Assembly (NCBI GenBank): GCA_030151925.1
Contig: JASLCY010000206.1
Coordinates: 1-11,587 of the forward strand
Origin: Oligoflexus sp.
Lineage (GTDB): Bacteria; Bdellovibrionota_B; Oligoflexia; Oligoflexales; Oligoflexaceae
DNA: 11,587 nucleotides
Reading direction: 5' to 3'
Shown: positions 5,658-11,587 of the stretch, piece after piece
Layout of the letters: each line of letters opens with the position of its first letter
Numbering within the stretch: position 1 is the stretch's first letter
The notes under the pieces: generated by a model
Told to the model about the DNA's origin: nothing
Database searches by the model: none
Seen by the model: the letters and a program-made list of their open reading frames with translations, nothing else
Program-made: the position numbers and the translations under genes

Positions 5658-6806
5658 ATGAGCATTCGCAGCGAAGACTACACCAAGGTCGTGCATGCCG
5701 GGACCGAACCCGATCCCCGCACGGGCGCGATCATGACGCCGATCTTCCAGACTTCGACCTACGTGCAGGAAGCTCCGAACCAGCACAAGGGCTGGGACTA
5801 TTCGCGGGCCGGCAATCCCACCCGCGACGCGCTCGAGGAAGCCTTCGCGGCGCTCGAGGGCGCGAAGCACGGCCTCGCGTTTTCTTCCGGCCTCGCCGCG
5901 GAGCAGGCTATCATCCAGATCCTGAATCCCGGCGATCACGTGATCGTGTGCGATGACGTCTACGGCGGAACCGGCCGCCTCTTCCGCCGCCTGTTCGTGA
6001 AGTACGGCCTCGAGTTCGAATTCGTCGACATGACGAAGCTCGAGAACGTCGCGAAGGCCGTCAAACCCAAAACGCGCATGATCTGGGTCGAGACGCCGAC
6101 CAACCCGCTCCTCAAGGTGATCGACATCGCCGGCGTCTCGAAGCTCGCGAAGCCGGCCAAGGCCCTGCTGGTGGTCGATAACACCTTCGCTTCGCCCATC
6201 TACCAATCGCCGTTCGAACTCGGCGCCGATATCGTCATGCACTCGACGACCAAATACATCGGCGGCCACTCGGACCTGATCGGCGGCGCGGTGATGATCA
6301 ACGACGCGAAGCTCCACGAGGAGATCAAGTTCGTCCAGTTCGCGGCCGGCGCGGTCCCCGGGCCCTTCGAAAGCTTCCTGCTGCTGCGCAGCATCAAGAC
6401 GCTGGCGGTCCGCATGGAGAAGCACGCGGAGAACGCGATCGAGGTCGCGAAGTTCCTGAGCCAGCACAAGAAGGTCGAGACGGTGTTCTTCCCGGGACTC
6501 CCCTCGCACCCGCAGCATGAGCTCGCGAAGAAGCAGATGCGCGGATTCTCGGGCATGGTCTCGTTCAATCTCAAGGGCAGCTACGACCAGGTCGTGACCG
6601 CCCTGCAGAAACTGAAGGTCTTCGCGCTCGCGGAAAGCCTCGGCGGCGTGGAATCGCTCGTGAACCATCCCGAGAAGATGACCCACGCTTCGGTGCCCGA
6701 GGCGATGAGAAAGCAGCTCGGCATCGGGCCCAACCTCATCCGCCTCTCGTGCGGCATCGAAGGCACCAAGGATTTGATCGCGGACCTCGAGCAAGCTTTG
6801 GGGTAG
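5658..6806 (+). CDS. Cystathionine gamma-synthase/gamma-lyase family PLP enzyme
   Basis: This Cys/Met-metabolism PLP enzyme of 382 residues is full length. Visible features are the partner-chain phosphate-binding YSRAGNPT at 48-55, the SSGLAA turn at 76-81, WVETPTNP at 143-150, VVDNTFASP at 172-180 (Asp174 for the pyridine nitrogen), and HSTTKYIGGHSD at 195-206 with Lys199 as the PLP Schiff-base lysine. The C-terminal ESLGGVESLVNHPEKMTHAS (326-345) is the substrate-carboxylate region shared by gamma-synthases and gamma-lyases. Sequence reading cannot separate synthase (toward methionine) from lyase (toward cysteine). AAAGG at 5643-5647 lies 10 nt before the ATG and overlaps the end of the glutaredoxin gene, so the two are co-translated. 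A membrane protein gene follows after 35 nt. Confidence 0.93.
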   Translation: MSIRSEDYTKVVHAGTEPDPRTGAIMTPIFQTSTYVQEAPNQHKGWDYSRAGNPTRDALEEAFAALEGAKHGLAFSSGLAAEQAIIQILNPGDHVIVCDDVYGGTGRLFRRLFVKYGLEFEFVDMTKLENVAKAVKPKTRMIWVETPTNPLLKVIDIAGVSKLAKPAKALLVVDNTFASPIYQSPFELGADIVMHSTTKYIGGHSDLIGGAVMINDAKLHEEIKFVQFAAGAVPGPFESFLLLRSIKTLAVRMEKHAENAIEVAKFLSQHKKVETVFFPGLPSHPQHELAKKQMRGFSGMVSFNLKGSYDQVVTALQKLKVFALAESLGGVESLVNHPEKMTHASVPEAMRKQLGIGPNLIRLSCGIEGTKDLIADLEQALG

Positions 6807-6841
6807 GATAGGGAAAACGAACGCCTCGGGAGGAAAACGGT

Positions 6842-7210
6842 TTGGATAGTTATATCGCTTATTTCTTCGGAGGCGTCTTTCTCGTCAACGCGATCCCGCA
6901 CCTCATCGCCGGGCTCATGGGCCTGCCTTTCCAGACTCCCTTGGCCAAACCTCCCGGCAAGGGGCTTTCCTCCTCCCGCACGAACATCGCCTGGGGCTTC
7001 CTCAATCTCGTCATCTATTACGTGCTGATCTTTCAGGTCGGGAATTTCAACGTCCGGTCGTACGACGACATCGCGGTGGCCGCGGGCGGTGGATTTATCA
7101 TGGCTTGGGGACTCGCGCATTCGTTCGGGAGATGGCACGGCGGGAATAATCCACCCCAAGGCGCGCGAAGCCTGTTCGCGCGTCCCGAGGATGGCGACGG
7201 ACTCAGCTGA
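6842..7210 (+). CDS. Small multi-pass membrane protein, function unknown
   Basis: The 122-residue product starts at TTG (6842), chosen because GGGAGG at 6828-6833 lies 8 nt before it and no better ATG is available. Three hydrophobic stretches are visible: about 4-27, 47-66 and 76-94. Between the first two is a loop with PHLIAGLMGLPFQTPLAKPPGKGLSS split around residues 19-44, whose Pro/Gly-rich pattern (FQTP.AKPPGKGLSSS) looks conserved, and I recall similar unnamed bacterial membrane proteins. The hydrophilic C-terminal tail (95-122) is Gly/Arg/Pro-rich. It lies 35 nt after the cystathionine enzyme and may be the last gene of that operon. Its stop overlaps the end of the convergent gene by 8 bp. 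No enzymatic motif is visible. Confidence 0.78.
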   Translation: MDSYIAYFFGGVFLVNAIPHLIAGLMGLPFQTPLAKPPGKGLSSSRTNIAWGFLNLVIYYVLIFQVGNFNVRSYDDIAVAAGGGFIMAWGLAHSFGRWHGGNNPPQGARSLFARPEDGDGLS

Positions 7211-7466
7211 AGCGATCCATTTGGTTTTTCATCATGGACAGTGCCTCTTCGGAGACACCTGCCTGTTTCGCGGCTTCGACGAAAGCCGTAGGATTTGCCA
7301 TGACCAGCTTCATGATGGTCTGGATCATGTCCATGGTGATGCCGAGCTCCTGGATCTTGCTCATGGCCGCGAATGGATTGCTTTGCAGCGCTGTCGCGAG
7401 CTCTTGAAGTTTGCCAGCATCGAGGTTGAGCTTTTCCATCATCTGACCAATTTCTTGCGTGTCCAT
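7203..7466 (-). CDS. Small all-helical protein of three 28-residue repeats, function unknown
   Basis: The 87-residue, Met-rich protein has no signal peptide or membrane segment, so it is probably cytoplasmic. It is built from three copies of a unit of 28 residues, at 2-29, 30-57 and 58-87. Units 2 and 3 begin with Asn-Pro (NPFAA, NPTAF). In each unit a first helix ends at a turn: LNLD (13-16), LGIT (41-44), AGVS (69-72). A second helix rich in Leu, Met and Gln follows. I infer a small helical bundle for binding a partner. The ATG at 7466 is preferred over an ATG 13 codons upstream because AAGGA lies just before it (7476-7472). The plus strand here also has an open frame, but it is rich in His, Arg and Cys and lacks a ribosome site. 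I do not recognise a family. Confidence 0.65.
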   Translation of the reverse strand: MDTQEIGQMMEKLNLDAGKLQELATALQSNPFAAMSKIQELGITMDMIQTIMKLVMANPTAFVEAAKQAGVSEEALSMMKNQMDRFS

Positions 7467-7617
7467 GAGCGTTCCTTCTTCGGTCTCGATTAATTGACGT
7501 ACCACAAAATCCGGCAGTCTGTGCGAACTTAAATCAATTTCAAGGGAAACGCTAGTCTTCGCCAGGACCAGGTGATAGAAAATAAAGGTCGAATTTCATT
7601 CACGAAAGGAAGCCACA

Positions 7618-7971
7618 ATGCAAAATGTTGTGAGTCGCGGTTTCTTCGCTGGGGCGGTTCTCCTGTCGCTGGTTCAGGTTGGTTGCGTGACGCGGGGCCA
7701 GGATTTCTCTTCGGACATCAGTTGGATCCAAAAAGGTAAAACTACGCAGACAGACGTTGAGAAATATCTCGGATCCCCCGCTTCGGTCGGGAGTTCGGGT
7801 GGCGTCGCAACGTGGACCTATGGATACTACGACTACCGCCTCTTCGGCGAAAGCAAGACGAAGGAGCTGAAGTTCTACTGGGCGCCGGACACCAAGGTGC
7901 AGGACTTCTCCTTCAACTCGAGTTTTCCGGAAGACAGACGACGTCTGATAATGAAACCGGCGATTCAGTAG
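7618..7971 (+). CDS. BamE/SmpA-like outer membrane lipoprotein
   Basis: The 117-residue product has a signal sequence (about 5-22) ending in VGC, with Cys23 as the likely lipidated residue; the lipobox is imperfect because position -3 is Gln. The mature part follows the SmpA/OmlA (BamE) pattern: ISWIQKGKTTQTDVEKYLGSP (34-54), then GGVATWTYGYYDYR (61-74), a KELKFYW strand (82-88), and VQDFSF (93-98). In BamE this domain supports outer membrane protein insertion by the BAM complex; many paralogues have this fold without being true BamE, so I call it BamE-like. AAAGGA at 7605-7610 lies 7 nt before the ATG. The gene ends 9 nt before a strong intrinsic terminator, suggesting a monocistronic mRNA. 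It is divergent from the three-repeat protein across 151 nt. Confidence 0.82.
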   Translation: MQNVVSRGFFAGAVLLSLVQVGCVTRGQDFSSDISWIQKGKTTQTDVEKYLGSPASVGSSGGVATWTYGYYDYRLFGESKTKELKFYWAPDTKVQDFSFNSSFPEDRRRLIMKPAIQ

Positions 7972-7980
7972 TGATACGAT

Positions 7981-8008
7981 AAACCCATCATCAACGATGG
8001 GTTTTTTT
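7981..8008 (+). terminator. Intrinsic terminator after the BamE-like lipoprotein gene
   Basis: AAACCCATC (7981-7989) pairs perfectly with GATGGGTTT (7996-8004) around a 6-nt loop, and a run of seven T follows at 8002-8008. This is a textbook rho-independent terminator. It lies only 23 nt before the ATG of the amine oxidase gene, so that gene needs read-through or a promoter overlapping this region. Confidence 0.92.
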
Positions 8009-8031
8009 ATATCCGCTTAACCGAGGCCGGT

Positions 8032-9606
8032 ATGTCGCGTACTCCTTTGTTCCGTTCCCTCCGCCGCTCCTTTCGCCAAAGTTTTTTCGATCAGCCCGTC
8101 ACGCGCCGTGAATTGATCGCGGGCGGTTCTTCCGCCCTCCTGATCTCGAGCCTGCCCGCCTGCGTCCGTGGCGGGGAAAACGGCTTCGAGGTGAAGAGCG
8201 AACGAGGGGACGCGCCCGTGGCGATCATCGGCGGCGGCCTCGCGGGCTTGACCGCGGCCTATACGCTGGCCAAGGCCAGGGTGAAGGTGGACGTGTTCGA
8301 GGCGAGCCCTCGCCTGGGCGGGCGCGTATGGACGGAACGCGGCTTCAATCGGGAGGGGATGTTCGTCGAGCGGGGCGGGGAATTCATCGACACCTCGAAT
8401 CGCGAGATCCGTGAGTTGGCGCAAGAGCTGGGGCTCGAGACGCAGCCGCTCTATAGGGGAGAGAAGCCGCCCGAGACTATCTTCTTCGAAGGGAAATGGC
8501 GCGGGGAAGGGGAGGTGCTGCAGGCCTTCGCTCCGCTGGCGCGTAAGATCCAGGCGGATACCAAGGCTTTCATGGGCAAGGACGGTTTCGTGATCCCGAG
8601 CTACAAGACCGTGAACGCCGATGAAGTGAAGGTCTTCGACCATATGACGATCGAAGAGTACCTGCAGGGCTGCCGGAACGAGGTCGAACCCTGGCTGCTC
8701 AACCTGATCCGCGTCGCCTATATAGGCGAATACGGGCTCGAGGCCGATCAGCAGTCGCTCATCAATCTGTTCGCCCTGATCGCGGTCGGGGATCCGGCGC
8801 GGCTTAGGATCTTCGGCGAGAGCGACGAGGCCTTCCGGATCAAAGGCGGGAACTCGGGCCTGGTCGAGAAGCTGGAGGAGAGGCTCGCGGCGCAGGGCAT
8901 CCATCCGGAGGTGAAACACAGGCTGATCTCGATCGCCCAGAGCTCGACGGGATTCCAGCTGGTCTTCGACCATGAGGGGAAGACGGTCGAGAAGAAGTAT
9001 GCGCGGGTGATCCTGGCTTTGCCCTTGAAGCTGCTGTCCGAGGTCGAGGGCATTCGCAGCCTCGGGCTTTCGCCGCGGAAGCTGCGTTGCATCGATGAGT
9101 GGGGCTTCGGGACCAACGCGAAGATCATGGTCGGCTTCAAGGATCGCATCTGGACTCGCCCGAATATGAAATTTCCGGCGAGCGAAGCCGGACTGTTCAC
9201 CGATCTGCCCCTGCAGGCCTGCTGGGATACCTCGCGCGGGCAGGAGGGGAGCGCGGGGATCTATACGAACTTCCTCGGCGGCAAACGCGGCGCGACGGCG
9301 AGCGAGGCCATGATCAGCGAAATCGTGCGGGATCTCGAGGCGCTTTATCCGGGTGCGCGGGCCGCGCACGATGATAACAAGGTCTGGCAGGTGTGGACGA
9401 GTTATCCGTTCAACAAAGGCAGTTATACCTGTCCGCGTCCGGGCCAATACACCTCGCTGATGGGCGCGGCCGGTGAGGCGGAATTGAAGGGGACGTTGCT
9501 CTTCGCCGGTGAGCATTGCAGCGTGCTGAGCAGCGGTTATATGAATGGTGCGGTGGAAACCGGGCTATTGGCGGCGCGGCAATTGCTCGAAGTGCGAGCG
9601 GGATAA
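8032..9606 (+). CDS. Flavin monoamine oxidase family protein, Tat-exported putative lipoprotein
   Basis: The 524-residue FAD-dependent oxidoreductase belongs to the flavin amine oxidase family, which oxidises amines or amino acids with release of H2O2 when oxygen is the acceptor. The FAD-binding Rossmann motif is VAIIGGGLAGLTAAYTLA at 63-80, followed by VFEASPRLGGRVWT (88-101). The C-terminal FAD segment is LLFAGEHCSVLSSGYMNGAVETG (about 491-513). Ahead of it is an export signal: Arg25-Arg26 in TRRELIA, a hydrophobic stretch (about 29-42), then LPAC with Cys44 as a lipobox Cys. This fits export in folded, FAD-loaded form by Tat and then lipidation. GAGG at 8023-8026 precedes the ATG. The substrate is unknown. 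A long opposite-strand open frame is a shadow of its codon bias. Confidence 0.88.
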   Translation: MSRTPLFRSLRRSFRQSFFDQPVTRRELIAGGSSALLISSLPACVRGGENGFEVKSERGDAPVAIIGGGLAGLTAAYTLAKARVKVDVFEASPRLGGRVWTERGFNREGMFVERGGEFIDTSNREIRELAQELGLETQPLYRGEKPPETIFFEGKWRGEGEVLQAFAPLARKIQADTKAFMGKDGFVIPSYKTVNADEVKVFDHMTIEEYLQGCRNEVEPWLLNLIRVAYIGEYGLEADQQSLINLFALIAVGDPARLRIFGESDEAFRIKGGNSGLVEKLEERLAAQGIHPEVKHRLISIAQSSTGFQLVFDHEGKTVEKKYARVILALPLKLLSEVEGIRSLGLSPRKLRCIDEWGFGTNAKIMVGFKDRIWTRPNMKFPASEAGLFTDLPLQACWDTSRGQEGSAGIYTNFLGGKRGATASEAMISEIVRDLEALYPGARAAHDDNKVWQVWTSYPFNKGSYTCPRPGQYTSLMGAAGEAELKGTLLFAGEHCSVLSSGYMNGAVETGLLAARQLLEVRAG

Positions 9607-10001
9607 TTCCTGGCAGAATAACGGCTTGTGAGGTCCGGAGGATTTTTTTAGCAAAAATCACGGAAATCCTTGCGTAAATTCATGTTAAATAAAATCAAGT
9701 CGGGATATGCCTGCTCGCCGATATTCATAGAGGCCGTCTTTCGAGGGCCCAGGTAAGTTTTTAAAGGCGAAGAGACCCAAGATGCCCCAAAAGATGTTCT
9801 TCGCGCACGTGAAGATTCTCGGTCGCGCCCTCGAAGATCATCGATTGCGGTACGAAAACGGATCCCGCCGACAGCTGCGTAAGCGCCTCTCTCCTGGCCA
9901 TCGCTAAAAAAGCCTATGGCGCCGGCGACGACAGCGATCCTGATATCGTCACGTACAAGGCTTATCTGGATACCCTCAAAACCAAGAACCAGGAACGCCT
10001 C
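9607..10001. other. 395-nt stretch without a convincing complete gene; right part is 5' remnant of the DUF1592 gene
   Basis: From 9607 to about 9810 no coding frame with a good start is visible; the segment is more AT-rich (9640-9700) and holds an inverted repeat, GATTTTT (9641-9647) and AAAAATC (9653-9659), that could be a weak terminator of the amine oxidase gene. From 9813 to 10001 the frame of the downstream DUF1592 gene stays open and looks protein-coding, with a Cys...Cys pair (9846-9848 and 9876-9878) and a helix like that of the DUF1595 region, but an in-frame TGA at 9810-9812 closes it and it has no ATG, GTG or TTG. A 41-codon frame at 9782-9907 overlaps it and is not convincing. Confidence 0.5.
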
Positions 10002-11015
10002 GTGTTCGCTCTGAAGAGCATCTTCCTATCGTCCCGCTTCCTCTATGGCAGCATGGACAAGACCTCTCTCCGGGCTCATCTCGCGAATACCCTGTGGCTC
10101 GACTCCTCGGACGTCGCCGTGAACCCGGAGCTCCAAAAACTCAACGATAAGGCCTTCGTCGATGTCCTGCTGAAGGATCCCAGGGCCGACCGCTTCGCGG
10201 AGTCCTTCCTCATGCGTCATCTGAAGGTCGACGACATGACCAAGGGCATCGATCCGGCAACCGCCGCGGATCGATACAAACTCCTAAACTCGATGGGAAA
10301 TGAGACCCGGCTCTTCATCACGGATATCTTCAAGAACGATCGCCCGATCAGCGATCTCATCATGAGCAAAACGAGTTTCGTGAACAGCGATCTCGCGAAG
10401 ATCTATGGGATGAGCGATCCGGGCCAGGATTTTGTCAAGGTCGCGCTGCCGAATAACCGGCAAGGGCTCATGACCCAGGCTTCGGTCCTGACCATCACCT
10501 CGAAGCCGACCGAGACCAATATCATCTCGCGCGGGCTCTGGATCGTGGAGAAGGTGCTTTGCCAGCAGATCCCGGCGCCGCCGAACGTCCAGGCGCTGCC
10601 GCCCTCCTCGGGCTCGCAGCCGACCACTCCCCGGCAGCAGCTGGAAGCGCATCGGGCGAGCCCTGCTTGCGCGTCCTGCCATAACCTGATGGATCCGGCC
10701 GGTTTCGCCCTGGAAAACTTCGGGCCGGTCGGCACCTATCGCGACCAATACGATAACGGCCTTCCGGTCGATACCACGGCCGAGTTCGCGGATAAGACGG
10801 TAACCAAGACGTCCGCGGAATTCTTCGCCTATATCGGCAAACATAAGGACGACTTCTCGAAGTGCTTCGCCCGTGAGCTCCTCACGTACGTCATGAGGCG
10901 CAGCCTCTCTGATGCCGACTCCTGCGCGGTCGATACGCTGTCGCGCGGCATGAGCGAGAAAAATTGGGGCATGCAGACTTCCCTGAACCAAATACTCTCG
11001 TGGTACGAGAAATAG
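10002..11015 (+). CDS. DUF1592/DUF1588/DUF1585 protein with c-type heme motif, 5'-truncated (possible pseudogene)
   Basis: The first usable start is GTG at 10002, giving 337 residues, but similarity continues upstream in the same frame. The residues ALKSIFLSSRFLYGS (3-17) open the DUF1592 domain, with DPRADRF (59-65), ETRLFITDIF (101-110) and SFVNSDLAKIYG (125-136) further on. DUF1588 is seen as RQGLMTQASVLTITSKP (153-169), then RGLWIVEKVLC (177-187) and CASCHNLMDPAGFALENF (223-240), which includes a CxxCH heme c motif. A DUF1585-like tail ends at WYEK. Full proteins of this type carry a signal peptide, often a cytochrome c-like domain, and DUF1587 before this point; all are missing. Without a signal peptide, periplasmic heme attachment would not be possible, so this is either a decayed gene or one with a frameshift or sequencing error. 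Its stop overlaps the ribosome site of the next gene. Confidence 0.75.
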   Translation: MFALKSIFLSSRFLYGSMDKTSLRAHLANTLWLDSSDVAVNPELQKLNDKAFVDVLLKDPRADRFAESFLMRHLKVDDMTKGIDPATAADRYKLLNSMGNETRLFITDIFKNDRPISDLIMSKTSFVNSDLAKIYGMSDPGQDFVKVALPNNRQGLMTQASVLTITSKPTETNIISRGLWIVEKVLCQQIPAPPNVQALPPSSGSQPTTPRQQLEAHRASPACASCHNLMDPAGFALENFGPVGTYRDQYDNGLPVDTTAEFADKTVTKTSAEFFAYIGKHKDDFSKCFARELLTYVMRRSLSDADSCAVDTLSRGMSEKNWGMQTSLNQILSWYEK

Positions 11016-11024
11016 GAGCGAGCC

Positions 11025-11587
11025 ATGATTACGATAGGTCGCCGCCAATTCCTAGTCAACGCCGGGCGTCTGATGCTCCTGCCCGTCTTCGAGAATCTGC
11101 TCGAATCTCCTGCGTTCGCAGCGGCTAAGAGCGCGCCGTGGGTCCACCTTTATTTTCCTATGGGATGTTTCGCCAGCGATTGGAAGATCAATTCCCTGGA
11201 TCAGGCGCCGTCCTTCCTCAATGCGTTCAAGCCCATACAAAGCAAGATGCTCTGGCTGAGCGACGTCGCGAATCCCGTGGTGGGGGACGGCGGCCACGAA
11301 CAAGCCGGCGGCGGATCGATCACGTGCGTCAGCAATAAAAAGAACGGCAAGTACGATAAGTCTTACGCGACCTCCGCGGACCAGTTGATCGCACGCGCCT
11401 ACAAGGCGAATTACCCGAACGGGGCGATGCCTCTGAGCCGTGCGGGATATCAGGCCGGAGCGGATTGCTGTCATGCGTTCGAAGCCGGATTGAACTATAT
11501 CTCCTGGCTCGACGAGGGAAAAAACGCTCCGACGATCAGCGATCCGACTATCGCGATGAAGCAGTTCTTCAGCAGCGGGAAGAAGGA
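11025..11587 (+). CDS. DUF1552 family protein with Tat signal (3' end beyond window)
   Basis: The open frame runs 187 codons to the right edge. The N-terminus has a twin-arginine signal, GRRQFLVNAG (5-14), a short hydrophobic stretch, and a likely cut after Ala32-Ala34 in SPAFAAAKS. The mature part begins PWVHLYFPMGCFASDW and continues WLSDVANPVVGDGGHEQAGG, both typical of DUF1552 proteins, which have an alkaline-phosphatase-like or sulfatase-like start but no established function. DUF1552 genes usually sit directly after DUF1592-type genes, as here. AGGAG at 11014-11018 overlaps the TAG of the preceding gene and lies 6 nt before the ATG, indicating co-translation. A pair of adjacent Cys (SRAGYQAGADCCHAF region) is also visible. 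Export by Tat suggests folding or cofactor loading before secretion. Confidence 0.85.
   Translation, partial: MITIGRRQFLVNAGRLMLLPVFENLLESPAFAAAKSAPWVHLYFPMGCFASDWKINSLDQAPSFLNAFKPIQSKMLWLSDVANPVVGDGGHEQAGGGSITCVSNKKNGKYDKSYATSADQLIARAYKANYPNGAMPLSRAGYQAGADCCHAFEAGLNYISWLDEGKNAPTISDPTIAMKQFFSSGKK

Noticed and set aside
5283..6794. 503-codon minus-strand open frame opposite the glutaredoxin and cystathionine enzyme genes
   Set aside because: Composition is dominated by Arg, Asp, Glu, His and Leu, as expected from the complement of GC-rich third positions, and the opposite strand carries two well-recognised genes.
7089..7493. 134-codon plus-strand frame overlapping the membrane protein and the three-repeat protein
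   Set aside because: No ribosome site and an odd His/Cys/Arg-rich composition; the minus strand has the repeat-structured protein with a good ribosome site.
8017..9516. 499-codon minus-strand open frame opposite the amine oxidase gene
   Set aside because: It lies opposite a clear FAD enzyme, is Arg/Pro/Leu-rich, and has no recognisable domain.
9782..9907. 41-codon plus-strand frame starting MPQKMFF before the DUF1592 gene
   Set aside because: No well-spaced ribosome site, no signal peptide, and it overlaps in another frame the stretch that resembles DUF1592-family sequence.
10284..11048. 254-codon minus-strand open frame opposite the DUF1592 gene
   Set aside because: Shadow frame; the plus strand shows the DUF1592/1588 motifs and CxxCH.
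1..11587. Mobile elements, phage genes, CRISPR arrays, tRNA or rRNA
   Set aside because: No transposase, integrase, regularly spaced direct repeats or structured RNA gene was found on reading both strands; gene order looks chromosomal.

Overview
The window is about 11.6 kb of moderately GC-rich, gene-dense chromosomal DNA from a Gram-negative bacterium. The evidence for an outer membrane is heptose-based LPS genes, a BamE-type lipoprotein, a SurA-like secreted protein and Tat-type export signals. The DUF1592/DUF1552 protein pair, the GT9 enzyme with its Cys-rich C-terminus and the overall gene styles suggest the former Deltaproteobacteria (Bdellovibrionota, Oligoflexia or Myxococcota). That placement is inference; there is no rRNA or other phylogenetic marker here. 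There is no tRNA, rRNA, CRISPR array, insertion sequence or phage gene, and most of the window looks like ordinary housekeeping and envelope DNA.

Layout, left to right. (1) 1-211, minus: the 5' end of a class I glutamine amidotransferase-like gene, cut by the window edge. (2) 394-2405, plus: a tight operon of gmhA (sedoheptulose-7-phosphate isomerase), a HIT-family nucleotide hydrolase and a class I mannose-6-phosphate isomerase, which fits sugar supply for LPS. (3) 2517-2789, minus: an HU-family DNA-binding protein with its own intrinsic terminator and a long AT-rich promoter region. Facing away from it at 3035-3637 is a secreted protein that resembles only the N-terminal part of SurA. (4) 3667-5165, plus: a RimI-like acetyltransferase overlapping an LPS heptosyltransferase. 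(5) 5337-7210, plus: a CGFS monothiol glutaredoxin, a cystathionine gamma-synthase/lyase and a small membrane protein. The last converges, with an 8-bp overlap, on a small helical protein (7203-7466, minus) built from three 28-residue repeats. (6) 7618-9606, plus: a BamE/SmpA-like lipoprotein with a strong terminator, then a flavin amine oxidase carrying a combined Tat signal and lipobox. (7) 9607-11587, plus: a 395-nt stretch without a convincing gene, then a DUF1592/DUF1588/DUF1585 protein with a c-type heme motif that lacks its 5' part, then a Tat-exported DUF1552 protein running off the right edge.

Gene cooperation: gmhA, the M6P isomerase and the GT9 heptosyltransferase all fit LPS core assembly, although the heptosyltransferase is in a separate transcription unit. 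I see no clear new multi-gene system. The points most worth checking are the broken 5' end of the DUF1592 gene beside an apparently intact DUF1552 partner, the three-repeat small protein, the HIT protein with Tyr in place of the first triad His, and the Tat-lipoprotein amine oxidase.
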